Positions 16,766 to 28,278 of a stretch of 64,000 nucleotides of DNA are shown piece by piece. Origin of the DNA: Mangrovicoccus ximenensis (GTDB lineage: Bacteria > Pseudomonadota > Alphaproteobacteria > Rhodobacterales > Rhodobacteraceae); NCBI RefSeq assembly GCF_003056725.1, contig NZ_QBKZ01000014.1, positions 148,102 through 212,101 of the forward strand, written 5' to 3'. Each line of letters starts with the position of its first letter. Position 1 is the stretch's first letter. The notes below the pieces were generated by a model. That model worked only from the letters and a program-made list of their open reading frames with translations, did no database searches and was not told where the DNA came from. Position numbers and translations under genes: made by a program.

Positions 16766-17770
16766 TCAGTGCAGCAGCCGGCCCATCGCGGCGGCGACAT
16801 CGGCCATGCGGCAGGAGAAGCCCCATTCGTTGTCGTACCAGGCCAGCACGCGGACGGTGCGGCCGCCGACGACCTTGGTCTGCTCCGGCGCGAAGATCGA
16901 GGACTGCGTGGTGTGGTTGAAGTCGATCGAGACTTTCGGTTCGGGATCATAGCCCAGCACGGCGCGCATATGGCCTTCGGCAGCTTCGCGGACGACCTCG
17001 TTGACGTCGGCCACGGTCACGTCCCGGGCAGCCTCGAAGGTCAGGTCGACGCAGGAGACATTCGGGGTCGGCACGCGGATCGACGAACCGTCGAGCTTGC
17101 CTTCCAGCTCCGGCAGCACCTCTTTCAGCGCCTTTGCCGCGCCGGTGGAGGTCGGGATCATCGCCATCGCGGCGGAGCGCGCGCGGTAGAGATCGCTGTG
17201 GCGGCGGTCCAGCGTCGGCTGGTCGCCGGTATAGGAGTGGATCGTCGTCATGATGCCGCGCTCGATCCCGATGGCGTCGTTCAGCACCTTGGCGAGCGGG
17301 GCGAGGCAGTTGGTGGTGCAGGAGCCGTTCGACACCATCGTGTCGGTGGTCAGCAGGCTGCGATGGTTGACGCCGTAGACGATGGTCTTGTCGACATTCT
17401 TGGCGGGGGCGGAGAACAGCACCTTCTTCGCGCCCTGTTCGACATGGACGCGGCCCTTGTGGCCGTCATTGAACTTGCCGGTGCATTCCAGCACGACATC
17501 GACGCCGGTCCAGTCCAGTTCCTTCGGCTCGTAGGTCGAGAACACCTGGATCGGGCCGCGGCCCATGTCCAGCGTGTTGCCCTCGACCTTGACGGTCCCG
17601 CCGAAGCGGCCGTGGATGGAGTCGTATTTCAGGAGATGCGCATTGGTCTCGATCGGCCCGGTGGCGTTGATCTTGACGACCTCGACGTCGTTGCGGCCGC
17701 TTTCGGCGATATGGGCGAGCGTGCAGCGGCCGATGCGGCCGAAACCGTTGATGCCGACGGTGATCGTCAT
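16766..17770 (-). CDS. gap: Glyceraldehyde-3-phosphate dehydrogenase
   Basis: This 334-residue NAD(P)-dependent GAPDH converts glyceraldehyde-3-phosphate to 1,3-bisphosphoglycerate. The Rossmann motif GINGFGRIGR is at residues 6-15; the catalytic cysteine is in SNGSCTTNCLAPL at about residue 155, with the active-site histidine downstream in TTIHSYTGDQ. The C-terminal WYDNEWGFSCRM is canonical. The start at 17770 (MTITVGINGFGRIGR) is preceded by AGGAGACTGTCCC. It is a single gene with its own terminator. Glycolytic or gluconeogenic preference cannot be read from the sequence. Confidence 0.96.
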   Translation of the reverse strand: MTITVGINGFGRIGRCTLAHIAESGRNDVEVVKINATGPIETNAHLLKYDSIHGRFGGTVKVEGNTLDMGRGPIQVFSTYEPKELDWTGVDVVLECTGKFNDGHKGRVHVEQGAKKVLFSAPAKNVDKTIVYGVNHRSLLTTDTMVSNGSCTTNCLAPLAKVLNDAIGIERGIMTTIHSYTGDQPTLDRRHSDLYRARSAAMAMIPTSTGAAKALKEVLPELEGKLDGSSIRVPTPNVSCVDLTFEAARDVTVADVNEVVREAAEGHMRAVLGYDPEPKVSIDFNHTTQSSIFAPEQTKVVGGRTVRVLAWYDNEWGFSCRMADVAAAMGRLLH

Positions 17771-18085
17771 GGGACAGTCTCCTGAAGGGGGCTGCGAGGC
17801 GGGGAGGCGCGCCGAGCCGGTGCTGAACTGGCCCCCGTATACCTGCGCGTACCCAAGCAAAAAAGAGAAAAATCCAGCCTATAGAATGTGTTAGCGGTAA
17901 ACGTGACGTGTTAGCGCGACCGTTTGCGGTAACGGTTCTGCATTGCGGCGGAAGCTTCGGGAAAATGTCGCCCGCGCCGCGAATCCGGTAGCGGTAGCAG
18001 GGGCCGGATGCTGCCGGGGCAGGGCTCCGGCCGGGATGCGGGCCGGAGGAGGGCCGGGGCAAGCTGGCTGCCCCGGCGCGCGGGA
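17771..18085. other. Intergenic region upstream of gap
   Basis: About 315 bp. It contains two copies of GTGTTAGCG near 17888 and 17909, spaced 21 bp apart (GTGTTAGCGGTAAACGTGAC, then GTGTTAGCGCGACC), that could be a regulator site in front of gap. The rest is GC-rich sequence without a recognisable gene. Confidence 0.4.
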
Positions 18086-18451
18086 TCAGGCGTTGGCGGC
18101 CCGGATTTTCTCGGCGGCGTCCTTCGAGAAGGCCACGCCTTCCTTTTCGAACAGCGCGTCGAGCTCGCCCGACAGGGTCATCTCGGTGATGATGTCGCAG
18201 CCGCCGACGAACTCGCCCTTGACGTAGAGCTGCGGGATGGTCGGCCAGTCGGAGAAATCCTTGATCCCCTGGCGGATTTCGGCGTCTTCGAGGACGTTCA
18301 CGTCCATGAACTCGACGCCCATGAAGTTCAGCACGCCCGCGACGCGGCTGGAGAAGCCGCATTGCGGCATCATCTTGGTGCCCTTCATGAAAAGGACCAC
18401 TTCGTTCGTGGTCACGGTGTCCTTGATCTGCTCTTCCACGGTGGTGGTCAT
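18086..18451 (-). CDS. grxD: Grx4-family monothiol glutaredoxin
   Basis: The 121-residue protein has the monothiol active site CGFS (residues 31-34) after MKGTKMMPQ, the glutathione-binding WPTIPQLYVKGEFVGG and the GGCDI motif. Such glutaredoxins carry and insert [2Fe-2S] clusters, usually with a BolA partner, and a bolA gene lies two genes upstream on the same strand, so they likely form one functional unit. Its start overlaps the stop of the preceding small gene (ATGA). The family call is firm. Confidence 0.95.
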   Translation of the reverse strand: MTTTVEEQIKDTVTTNEVVLFMKGTKMMPQCGFSSRVAGVLNFMGVEFMDVNVLEDAEIRQGIKDFSDWPTIPQLYVKGEFVGGCDIITEMTLSGELDALFEKEGVAFSKDAAEKIRAANA

Positions 18452-18741
18452 GCGTTGTCTCCTTGGTCTCTGTCAGGCGCCCGTCTATCGGTTGCGATCC
18501 CAGCACGGAAGGTGCCAAGACGCGTCCGCTGCGCGCCGATCTGGTCGTTCTGTCTCAGAAGCCTCCGGTACCCGTCGAGGTCGGTTGCTTCCATGCCCAG
18601 TTCCGGGGAGCGGTCCCGGTCCGGGACGGGGCGGTGCGCCGCAAGGGGGCGGCGGCGGCCGCGCTTGATCCAGGCCTCTGCCAGGGCCGCGGCGGCGATG
18701 GCCGCGGCGATCCCGGCAAGGACCCAGAGCAGCGGTGTCAC
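18448..18741 (-). CDS. Small membrane-anchored hypothetical protein between bolA and grxD
   Basis: A 97-residue protein with one N-terminal hydrophobic helix (LLWVLAGIAAAIAAAALAEA) and a basic, probably cytoplasmic remainder. It overlaps bolA at its start and grxD at its end by 4 bp each, which argues that it is real and translationally coupled. I do not recognise a domain. The operon context suggests a link to iron-sulfur metabolism, but that is inference. Confidence 0.6.
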   Translation of the reverse strand: MTPLLWVLAGIAAAIAAAALAEAWIKRGRRRPLAAHRPVPDRDRSPELGMEATDLDGYRRLLRQNDQIGAQRTRLGTFRAGIATDRRAPDRDQGDNA

Positions 18742-18980
18742 TCCGGCGCCTTGGTGGTCAGCGCCAGCGCGTGCAGCTCGCCCGCGGACCCGTCCATCTT
18801 GCCCTTCAGCGCGGCATAGACCGAGCGCTGCTGCTGGACGCGGTTCAGCCCGCGGAAGCTTTCGTCGATGATCTCGGCGGCGTAGTGGTTTCCGTCGCCG
18901 GCCATGTCCATGATGGTGATCTTGGCATTGGGAAAGCTCTCGCGCAGGAGAGTCTCGATTTCCTCGGCTTGCATCGGCAT
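18738..18980 (-). CDS. bolA: BolA/IbaG-family protein
   Basis: An 80-residue BolA-like protein. It begins MPMQAEEIETLLRESFPNAK and contains GDGNHYAAEIIDESFRGL, RVQQQRSVYAALKGKMDG and ELHALALTT; the conserved histidine near the C-terminus is the cluster-ligand candidate. BolA proteins pair with CGFS glutaredoxins to handle [2Fe-2S] clusters, and grxD is encoded in the same operon. This is the first gene of the three-gene unit bolA-hypothetical-grxD. Confidence 0.93.
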   Translation of the reverse strand: MPMQAEEIETLLRESFPNAKITIMDMAGDGNHYAAEIIDESFRGLNRVQQQRSVYAALKGKMDGSAGELHALALTTKAPE

Positions 18981-19459
18981 GGGATATTCCTTTGTTTCAG
19001 TCGAAATCTAAGGGCGCCCGCAGGCCCCCGCAAGGCGGATCTGCGCGCAGGCACTGGCAGAGTCCCCGACGCCGGTTCCGTCTGCGCCCGTGTTGACTTT
19101 GGGTAAGGAATTAGGCAGGGGCTTGACGGCAGATTTTGTCGTGTTCGGTGCTCTTCCGCGCTGCAGCAGCCGTCATGCCAGCCACCACTGCCGCAGACGG
19201 GCAAGGGATCGGCATGATCTTCGAGCGCTTCGCCGCGGAGGAGGCGCTGATCCTCGCCAGGGCCAACCTGCCGTCCGGACAGAGCGGCGCGCAGCTGGGC
19301 AGGGGGCGATGGCAGCCATGACCGTGAAACGCGGTTCGATCTGGGCTTCGCCGCCAGCTTCGGCGTTCGGGAGGCGACCGGGGCAGCGGTGCCGCTGCCG
19401 CCGGGGGTCGTTCCGGAGGCCGGAGCGCTGGCCCTGTCGGGGGCGCTCCGGCGGAAGGC
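18981..19459. other. Intergenic region between bolA and purL
   Basis: Nearly 480 bp. It includes the bolA promoter region around 18981-19130. A short plus-strand reading frame (MIFERFAAEEALILARANLP) near 19214 has no recognised relative, and I do not call it a gene. No hairpin insert of the kind seen in the IS remnants is present. Confidence 0.4.
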
Positions 19460-21619
<2,160 letters not shown>

Positions 21620-21753
21620 GGCACCATCCGTAGGTTGCTTTGCGCCTGCCCTTAGCGATGTTGATGCGGGAATTGAAGGCCTGCGCGCGCGCTATCGCGC
21701 CGAATGGCGCATATTCGGTGTTCCGGAGGTCTCCGGGCGGCCCCGAACCGGCT

Positions 21754-22521
21754 TCAGCCGGAGGCGCAGCGGGGCGCGGGCAGCGCGACCTTGCCATGGG
21801 CGCCGGGCACGAGGTCGTTGAGCAGGTGATAGTGCCTTTCGGAAATCAGGCTGCGTCCCTGCAGCACCTCGAGCGCATAGGCGCCGAAGGCGCGGCCGCT
21901 GTCGGTCAGGTCGCGGTCCCGGTCGGCGAGCTTCAGCTGCATGCGGACCAGTTCCATCGCGCGGCGGGCCTCGCGGTCGTCCTGTCCGCGGTCCCGGGAT
22001 TTCGGCAGCATGTAGTAGAAGATGGCGACATAGGCGAAGAGCTCGACGCGGTTGCGCACGACGATCTGGCGGAGCCAGTATTCGAACAGCATGTCCTCGA
22101 CGAAACGTTCGGTGCTGCCCGCGCGGCCGAGTTCGCGCAGGTAGCGGCGCTTCACGGCGTCGACGCGGATAACGAAGTTCACGTATTTGTCGATCTTGTC
22201 GAGCGTGTCGTAATCCTCTTCGGTCATCTCGGAATGGGCTTGGAAGCGGCGCGCCAGAACCGGCCGGACCCGGTCATAGACCTTGTCGACCAGCATCATC
22301 TTGCGGACTTCGCCAAGCGCCGGATCCTTCCAGAATTCGTCGTGCATGGCGGCGTATTGCGCGTTCAGCTCGTCGCGCTGCTTCGAGCGGTTGAAGGCGC
22401 CGAGCTTGCCGCTGGCATAGAGCGTCGCAAGGGCGAGGATGATGTGCCCGACATAGGGCTGGACGGCGGGCCAGGCTGCGCGGCCCATCGCCCAGATGTC
22501 GGGCAGTTCCGATGCCGTCAT
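21754..22521 (-). CDS. Hypothetical membrane-associated protein
   Basis: A 255-residue protein I do not recognise. An N-terminal hydrophobic segment (about residues 20-37, YVGHIILALATLYASGKL) is followed by a charged helical region and a second hydrophobic stretch (VELFAYVAIFYYML, about 157-170). The rest is rich in Arg, Glu and Leu (RAMELVRMQLKLADRDRDL). Codon usage fits the neighbours. It lies between purL and the host-attachment-like gene with its own spacing on both sides. Function unknown. Confidence 0.65.
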   Translation of the reverse strand: MTASELPDIWAMGRAAWPAVQPYVGHIILALATLYASGKLGAFNRSKQRDELNAQYAAMHDEFWKDPALGEVRKMMLVDKVYDRVRPVLARRFQAHSEMTEEDYDTLDKIDKYVNFVIRVDAVKRRYLRELGRAGSTERFVEDMLFEYWLRQIVVRNRVELFAYVAIFYYMLPKSRDRGQDDREARRAMELVRMQLKLADRDRDLTDSGRAFGAYALEVLQGRSLISERHYHLLNDLVPGAHGKVALPAPRCASG

Positions 22522-22649
22522 GGCAGATGGCCTCCCGTGAAAATACCGCGGAAGGCTGACATGCTGCAGGCATGGCGCAAATGCGGGTAAATCCGCATTG
22601 AATTTCCGGAGAGGCGGGGGCGGGAGGCCAGGGCCTCCCGCGGGTCGCG

Positions 22650-23120
22650 TCAGGCCGTGGCGGCCATTTCGCGCGAGACGATGCGTTCGATCTCGTCGAG
22701 CGGCACGTTGGTCACGACCTTCGGGATGTCGAGGACAAGCCGCCCGGTCACCGCCTGGTGCAGCTCCTTGCGCAGCGTCGCCAGAACAGGGCGGCTGGCG
22801 AGGATCACCAGCCTGTCGAACCGGCCGCGATGCGCCGCCTTGTAGAGCATCTCCGCCAGATCGGCAGCGAAGCGTTCCTTCTCGAGCTGGTGCCAGTCGG
22901 TCTCCTCGACGGCAGACCGCTGCGGCGAGGGGCCGTCATTGAACCGGCCCGCGCGGTCGGTCTTCCAGTCCTGCGCCTGCGGGTTCTCCTGCTCCTCCTT
23001 CGAGATGACGGCCAGGTTCATGTCCAGCTCGTCGCCGATATTGCGCAGGAACAGCGCCTTCTCGCCATCGGCCACCAGCACCCAGGTGCCGGTCTTCAGT
23101 CCGGAATTGCGCTCGGCCAT
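22650..23120 (-). CDS. Host-attachment-family protein (baeRF-like)
   Basis: A 156-residue member of the family annotated as protein required for attachment to host cells. It begins LKTGTWVLVADGEKALFLRN, has the central GRFDRLVILASRPVLATLRK and ends PKVVTNVPLDEIERIVSRE, which resembles release-factor-1-like (baeRF) domains. The name is historical and the molecular role is not settled; a ribosome-related or stress role is likely. It overlaps the upstream DUF4112 gene by about 25 bp, so the two are co-transcribed. Confidence 0.8.
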   Translation of the reverse strand: MAERNSGLKTGTWVLVADGEKALFLRNIGDELDMNLAVISKEEQENPQAQDWKTDRAGRFNDGPSPQRSAVEETDWHQLEKERFAADLAEMLYKAAHRGRFDRLVILASRPVLATLRKELHQAVTGRLVLDIPKVVTNVPLDEIERIVSREMAATA

Positions 23121-23497
23121 GATAGGTCCTCCTTCTTCTTCGATGTCCGGGCCAGCTCCCTGCGCAGCAGCGCGGCGTTCCGGCGGTTCGCCTTGAACAT
23201 CACGTCGAAGACGTCGCCGACCACGGGAACGGAGCCCAGGACGGTGTCGAGGCCGATATTCAGCCCCATGCGTGCAAGCACCCGCCTGCGTGCGCCGAGG
23301 CGCCAGGCCTCGTGCATGATGTAGAGCGAGGGCAGGGCAGAGGCGGCGTCGCCGAGCACGGGCACCAGCCCGGCCACGGCATCCCAGCCGAAGCGGATGC
23401 CGAACATCTGGAACCGCGCGTCCATCAGGCCGGCGATCCGCTCGACCCGCGCCAGCCGCTCTGCCAGCTCAGCGTTTCGCAATGATCCACACCGCAT
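23096..23497 (-). CDS. DUF4112 membrane protein
   Basis: The 133-residue product contains DAVAGLVPVLGDAASALPSL and TVLGSVPVVGDVFDVMFKAN, the two Gly/Pro-rich hydrophobic repeats that define DUF4112, followed by a basic tail. Function unknown; a small inner-membrane protein is expected. The start at 23497 overlaps the Pmp3-type gene by 29 bp, and the stop lies inside the next gene, a compact three-gene unit. The exact start is uncertain because no strong ribosome site is visible. Confidence 0.8.
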   Translation of the reverse strand: MRCGSLRNAELAERLARVERIAGLMDARFQMFGIRFGWDAVAGLVPVLGDAASALPSLYIMHEAWRLGARRRVLARMGLNIGLDTVLGSVPVVGDVFDVMFKANRRNAALLRRELARTSKKKEDLSWPSAIPD

Positions 23498-23627
23498 GGA
23501 CGATGCCCGGGATGTAGCCGAGAAGCGTCAGCAGGATGTTGATCCAGAACGGCCATCTCAGCCCGACCTGAAGCGCCACGCCCACGGGCGGCAGCAGGAT
23601 GGCGACAAGTATTCGCAGGAAATCCAT
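23469..23627 (-). CDS. YqaE/Pmp3-family small membrane protein
   Basis: A 52-residue protein, MDFLRILVAILLPPVGVALQ then two transmembrane helices ending GIVHAVWIIAKR. LLPPVGV and the overall size are diagnostic of the Pmp3/YqaE family, small hydrophobic proteins linked to membrane potential and salt or cold stress. It is the first gene of the unit with DUF4112 and the host-attachment-like protein. Confidence 0.9.
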   Translation of the reverse strand: MDFLRILVAILLPPVGVALQVGLRWPFWINILLTLLGYIPGIVHAVWIIAKR

Positions 23628-23727
23628 GGGGTTGCCCGCCTTTCGCAGTTGGTTGCGTCTGGCAGATCAACGTGGCCGGGGCGGGGGAAGTTCCCTGTGC
23701 CGCGGCGCTGCATTTTTCGGAGGGCCG

Positions 23728-23758
23728 AAAAAAAAAGTGGCCGAGACAAAGCTCGGCC
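23728..23758 (-). terminator. Rho-independent terminator after the LysR gene
   Basis: GGCCGAG-CTTTGT-CTCGGCC on the minus strand is followed by ACTTTTTTTTT. It ends the lysR-type gene and separates it from the pmp3 unit. Confidence 0.85.
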
Positions 23759-23877
23759 AAAGTCCAACAGGGAGGTAGAAGAAGGCCAAAACCTTCATCT
23801 GCAGCCCACTTAATTGGCTTGCTGATGCAGTTCAAGGTTAAATTTTCCGCAGAAGCGAAAAATGCGCCTCGAATTGC

Positions 23878-24789
23878 CTATTCGCTCGCACCTGCAGAAA
23901 TCTGCGCGTTGCGCCGGTAGATCGCGATCTCGTCCATCACGAAGTCGCGGAAGGCGGCGATCCGCTTCGACTGGCGCAGTTCCTCGGGATAGGCGAGGTA
24001 GACGGGCACCTCGCCGCTGTCGACATCCGGCAGCACGCGCACGAGGTTGCCGGTGTCATGCGCCACGTAATGCGGCAGCACGCCGATCCCCAGATGGTTC
24101 CGCACGCCCTGCAGCACCCCGAAATAGTTGTTCACGGTCAGCAGCGACGGCATGTCCTCGGCCATCAGCGCCTGCACCATCCGGAGCCCCGCCATCACCT
24201 GGAAGCTGGTGGCGTTCTGGCAGATCAGCCGGTGGTTGCGCATGTCGGCGCGGGTCTGCGGCGTGCCGAACTCCGCCAGGTATTCCGGCGTCGCATAGAG
24301 CCGCATGTGCACCGCCATCAGCCGCTTGCGAATCAGGTCGGCCTGCGACGGCTCCTTCATGCGGATCGCGACATCGGCCTCGCGCATCGGCAGGTCGAGC
24401 ACCCGTTCCTCCAGCATCAGGTCGATCTTGAGGTCGGGGTACTTCTTGTAGAGCGCGGGCAGGCGCGGCACCAGCCAGAGCGAGCCGAAGCCCGTCGTGG
24501 TGGTCACGCGCAGCTCGCCGAAAACCTCTTCCTCGCTGTCGCGGATCCGGGCGGCCGCAGCGTCGAGCCGCTTGACCATGGCCGAGGTCGCGTCGAACAG
24601 AAGCTCGCCCTGCTCGGTCAGGATCAGGCCGCGGGCGTGGCGGTGGAACAGCGTGGTGTTGAGCGATGTCTCCAGCGCCCGTATCTGGCGGGAGACCGCC
24701 GATTGCGAAAGATGCAGGTGTTCGCCCGCGTGGGTGAGGCTCCCCGCGTCCGCAACTGCGTGGAAAATCCGTAACTTGTCCCAGTCCAT
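23878..24789 (-). CDS. LysR-family transcriptional regulator
   Basis: The 303-residue regulator has an N-terminal winged helix ([20 protein letters not shown], then [14 protein letters not shown]) and a periplasmic-binding-like effector domain (from about residue 90, [20 protein letters not shown]). A start at 24789 gives [10 protein letters not shown], the common form; an ATG two codons upstream is equally possible. It is divergent from the acyltransferase gene, 150 bp away. The target genes and effector cannot be inferred with confidence. Confidence 0.9.
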   Translation of the reverse strand: MDWDKLRIFHAVADAGSLTHAGEHLHLSQSAVSRQIRALETSLNTTLFHRHARGLILTEQGELLFDATSAMVKRLDAAAARIRDSEEEVFGELRVTTTTGFGSLWLVPRLPALYKKYPDLKIDLMLEERVLDLPMREADVAIRMKEPSQADLIRKRLMAVHMRLYATPEYLAEFGTPQTRADMRNHRLICQNATSFQVMAGLRMVQALMAEDMPSLLTVNNYFGVLQGVRNHLGIGVLPHYVAHDTGNLVRVLPDVDSGEVPVYLAYPEELRQSKRIAAFRDFVMDEIAIYRRNAQISAGASE

Positions 24790-24938
24790 GACCATGCCTG
24801 TGTTGAGTGTGCCAAAACTGGCACGTGCAGCCGAGGATTGCAATTATGAGAAATCAGCTTTGCACCCTTGGTATGGCCCCCTTGCCGCATCGGGCGTGTC
24901 GCTGATACTTGCGCGCGACCCGCAGGAACGGAGGAGCC

Positions 24939-25841
24939 ATGGGCCGCATCAGCCGCGAGGACCGCAGCCGCCAGCGGGACATAGCCCGGGACATCAGCTA
25001 TGCAAGCTCGGCCGGATCGCCCGGCGGCCGGGCGCTGATCCGCGCCATGGAGAATGCGACCGGCAGGATCAAGCTGATCCGGCGGGCCGAGGGCTACGAG
25101 CGCGATGTCGCCGCCGGGCGCGATTTCTGGGAGGTCATGGCCGAGCGTTACGGGCTGTCGCTGCGCCTCCTTGCCGGATCGCTGGAGAACATTCCGCGCG
25201 AGGGGCCGGTGGTGGTGATCGCCAACCATCCCTTCGGCATCCTCGACGGCCTGATGATGGGGCTGATCCTGCGCCGCGCCCGCGGCGATTTCCGCATCCT
25301 CGCCAACCAGGTGTTCCGCCGCGCCGAAGATCTGGAGAAGGTCGTCCTGCCGGTCGCCTTCGACGGCACGAAGGCGGCGGTGCAGCAGAATCTCGAGACC
25401 CGCCGCGCGGCGCTCGGCTATCTGGGGCAGGGCGGCGCGATGGGCGTCTTCCCGGGCGGCACGGTCTCGACCGCGCTCAGGCCGTTCTCGCAGCCGATGG
25501 ATCCGGGCTGGCGCAGCTTCACCGCGCGGATGATCGCCCGCTCCGGCGCCACGGTCGTGCCGGTGTTCTTTGCCGGGCACAATTCGAGGGTCTTCCAGCT
25601 GGCCAGCCACCTGCACCAGAACCTGCGGCTGGGGCTCCTGATCAAGGAATTCGGGGCGCGGGTGAACCGTCCGGTCGACGTGGTGATCGGCGATCCGCTG
25701 CCGCGGGAAATGATGGCGCCTTATCTGGGAGATGCGCGGGCAATGATGGACTTTCTGCGCGAACAGACGTATCGCCTGTCGCCAGTGCCCGTGCGATCCA
25801 TGGGCTACGGGTTCGAATTCGAGGAAAAGCACCGGAACTGA
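24939..25841 (+). CDS. Lysophospholipid/glycerolipid acyltransferase-like protein
   Basis: The 300-residue product carries the acyltransferase motif NHPFGILD (HX4D, about residues 91-98), FPGGTVS and [12 protein letters not shown] further on, as in PlsC/OlsA-like membrane-associated acyltransferases that acylate lysophospholipids or ornithine lipid precursors. The exact acceptor is unknown. Start at 24939 with GGAGGAG just upstream. Its stop overlaps the murI start (TGATG), so the two genes are coupled. Confidence 0.85.
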   Translation: MGRISREDRSRQRDIARDISYASSAGSPGGRALIRAMENATGRIKLIRRAEGYERDVAAGRDFWEVMAERYGLSLRLLAGSLENIPREGPVVVIANHPFGILDGLMMGLILRRARGDFRILANQVFRRAEDLEKVVLPVAFDGTKAAVQQNLETRRAALGYLGQGGAMGVFPGGTVSTALRPFSQPMDPGWRSFTARMIARSGATVVPVFFAGHNSRVFQLASHLHQNLRLGLLIKEFGARVNRPVDVVIGDPLPREMMAPYLGDARAMMDFLREQTYRLSPVPVRSMGYGFEFEEKHRN

Positions 25842-26662
25842 TGGCTGTCGGCATTTTCGACTCAGGCCTGGGCGGGCTTACCGTCCTTGACGCGGTGTCC
25901 CGGCGCTTGCCGGACGTCCCCTTCGTCTATTTCGGCGACAACGCCCACGCGCCCTATGGCGTGCGCGACGCCGAGGACATCTACAACCTGACCACAAGCG
26001 CGGTGACGCGGCTGTGGGAGGCGGGCTGCGATCTGGTGATCCTGGCCTGCAACACCGCCTCTGCGGCGGCGCTGAAGCGGATGCAGGAAACCTGGATCCC
26101 GGCGGACAAGCGGGTGCTCGGCGTCTTCGTGCCGCTGATCGAGGCGCTGACCGAGCGGCAATGGGGCGACAATTCCCCGCCGCGCGAGGTCTCGGTCAAG
26201 CATGTCGCGCTGTTCGCGACGCCCGCCACGGTGTCGAGCCGCGCCTTCCAGCGCGAGCTCGCGTTCCGCGCGATCGGCGTCGATGTCGAGGCCCAGCCCT
26301 GCGGCGGCCTGGTCGATGCGCTCGAGGCCGGGGACGAGATCCTCGCCGAGGCGCTGGTGCGCAGCCATGTCGAGGCGCTCAAGCGGCGGATGCCGCATCC
26401 CGAAGCCGCGATCCTCGGCTGCACCCATTACCCGCTGATGGAGGGCGTCTTCCAGGAGGCGCTGGGGCCGCAGGTCAAGGTCTATTCCCAGGCCAACCTG
26501 GTGGCCTCGAGCCTCGAGGACTATCTCAAGCGGCATCCCGACATGTACGGGGCAGGCACCGAGACCCGGTTCCTGACCACCGGCGACGCGCGCGCCGTGT
26601 CGAACAAGGCGACCCAGATCCTCCGACGCAGGGTCGTCTTCGAACACGTCGACCATATCTAA
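25841..26662 (+). CDS. murI: Glutamate racemase
   Basis: The 273-residue enzyme converts L- to D-glutamate for peptidoglycan. It has [16 protein letters not shown] at the N-terminus, the first catalytic cysteine in ILACNTAS (Cys70) and the second in LGCTHYPLM (Cys194), plus [10 protein letters not shown]. All key residues are present. It is coupled to the upstream acyltransferase and followed 23 bp later by argC. Confidence 0.96.
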   Translation: MAVGIFDSGLGGLTVLDAVSRRLPDVPFVYFGDNAHAPYGVRDAEDIYNLTTSAVTRLWEAGCDLVILACNTASAAALKRMQETWIPADKRVLGVFVPLIEALTERQWGDNSPPREVSVKHVALFATPATVSSRAFQRELAFRAIGVDVEAQPCGGLVDALEAGDEILAEALVRSHVEALKRRMPHPEAAILGCTHYPLMEGVFQEALGPQVKVYSQANLVASSLEDYLKRHPDMYGAGTETRFLTTGDARAVSNKATQILRRRVVFEHVDHI

Positions 26663-26685
26663 GATTTGCTCCGCAAGGACCTGAC

Positions 26686-27714
26686 ATGACCAAGAAAATC
26701 GCAGTTCTGGGCGCTTCCGGCTATACCGGGGCCGAGCTTGTCCGGCTGATCGCCACCCATCCGTCCTTCGAGATCGCCGCGCTGACCGCGGACCGCAAGG
26801 CCGGGCAGGCGATGGGCGAGGTCTTCCCGCATCTGCGCCATCTCGACCTGCCCGCGCTGACCAAGATCGACGAGGTCGATTTCTCGGCGATCGACCTGGT
26901 GTTCTGCGCCCTGCCGCACAAGACCTCGCAGGCGGTGATTTCGGCACTGCCGCGCGACGTGAAGATCGTCGATCTCTCGGCGGATTTCCGGCTGCGCGAT
27001 CCGGCGGAATACGAGAAATGGTACGGCAACGCGCATGCCGCGCTCGATCTGCAGGGCGAGGCGGTCTACGGCCTGACCGAGTTCTACCGCGACGACATCC
27101 GCGGCGCGCGCCTGGTGGCGGGCACCGGCTGCAACGCCGCGACCGGCCAGTTCGGCCTGGTGCCGCTGATCCGCGCGGGCGTGATCGATCTCGACTACAT
27201 CATCATCGACCTCGTCACCGGCGTCTCGGGCGCTGGCCGGTCGCTGAAGGAAAACCTGCTCCATGCCGAGCTGAGCGAAGGCGCGCACCCCTATGCGGCC
27301 GGCGGCACCCACCGCCATCTGGGCGAGTTCGACCAGGAATTCGCGAAATGGGCAGGCCGTCCGGTCAAGGTGCAGTTCACTCCGCACCTGATCCCGGCCA
27401 ACCGCGGCATCCTGGCGACGATCTATGTCCATGGCGAGGCGCAGGCGATCCATGACGCCTTCGCCGCGGCCTATGCCGACGAGCCGTTCCTCGTCGTGCT
27501 GCCGATCGGCGAGGTCGCCTCGACCCGGTCGGTGCGCGGCTCGAACTTCGTCCATGTCGGCGTGACCGCCGACCGGATCGAAGGTCGCGCGATCGTGACC
27601 GTCAGCCTCGACAACCTGACCAAGGGCTCTTCCGGCCAGGCGCTGCAGAATGCTAACCTCATGCTCGGCGAAGCGGAGACGGCCGGGCTGATGCTGGCGC
27701 CGGTCTTCCCCTGA
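26686..27714 (+). CDS. argC: N-acetyl-gamma-glutamyl-phosphate reductase
   Basis: ArgC (342 residues) reduces N-acetylglutamyl phosphate in arginine synthesis. The NADP-binding [14 protein letters not shown] opens the protein, the catalytic cysteine is in [12 protein letters not shown] (Cys149), and [15 protein letters not shown] is the conserved C-terminal-half motif. Start at 26686 follows CCGCAAGGAC. It lies 23 bp after murI and 37 bp before ccmE, probably one transcript with unrelated functions. Confidence 0.96.
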   Translation: MTKKIAVLGASGYTGAELVRLIATHPSFEIAALTADRKAGQAMGEVFPHLRHLDLPALTKIDEVDFSAIDLVFCALPHKTSQAVISALPRDVKIVDLSADFRLRDPAEYEKWYGNAHAALDLQGEAVYGLTEFYRDDIRGARLVAGTGCNAATGQFGLVPLIRAGVIDLDYIIIDLVTGVSGAGRSLKENLLHAELSEGAHPYAAGGTHRHLGEFDQEFAKWAGRPVKVQFTPHLIPANRGILATIYVHGEAQAIHDAFAAAYADEPFLVVLPIGEVASTRSVRGSNFVHVGVTADRIEGRAIVTVSLDNLTKGSSGQALQNANLMLGEAETAGLMLAPVFP

Positions 27715-27751
27715 GCCGGGGATATTCCGCGAACCGGTCTGGGAGGGCGTC

Positions 27752-28204
27752 ATGGCGGGCATGAAGGGTCTGAAGAAGAAGCGCCGCGTGCAGATCATCG
27801 TGGTCGCGGCGGTCGCGCTGGCCGTCTCGACCGGGCTGATCGGCTATGCGATGCGCGACGGCATCAACTTCTTCCGCGCGCCGAGCCAGGTGCTGGCCGA
27901 ACCGCCGCGCCCGACCGAGGTGTTCCGCATCGGCGGGCTGGTCGAGGATGGCAGCCTGGTGCGCGGCCAGGGCGAAACGATCTCGTTCCGGGTCACCGAT
28001 GGCGGCGGATCGGTGCCGGTCGCCTATACCGGCGTGCTGCCGGATCTCTTCGGCGAGGGCCAGGGCATGGTCGGCACCGGCCGCTATGTCGACGGCGTCT
28101 TCCAGGCGACCGAGATCCTCGCCAAGCATGACGAGACCTACATGCCCAAAGAGGTCATCGACGCGCTCAAGGAACAGGGCGTCTACGAGGCCCCCGGAAG
28201 CTGA
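27752..28204 (+). CDS. ccmE: Cytochrome c maturation heme chaperone
   Basis: CcmE (150 residues) holds heme covalently in the periplasm and passes it to apocytochrome c. It has a basic N-terminus, one transmembrane helix (about residues 15-35, VVAAVALAVSTGLIGYAM), an OB-fold domain and the heme-binding motif HDETYMP with His126 and Tyr130. The rest of the ccm operon is not adjacent, which is common in this order. Confidence 0.95.
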   Translation: MAGMKGLKKKRRVQIIVVAAVALAVSTGLIGYAMRDGINFFRAPSQVLAEPPRPTEVFRIGGLVEDGSLVRGQGETISFRVTDGGGSVPVAYTGVLPDLFGEGQGMVGTGRYVDGVFQATEILAKHDETYMPKEVIDALKEQGVYEAPGS

Positions 28205-28278
28205 CGCCGCGTTTCCGGCAGGAACCCTGCCGGAGACCTTCCCGTTGTCCTAGCGAACCTGCAAAGGAGGCAAGGACA

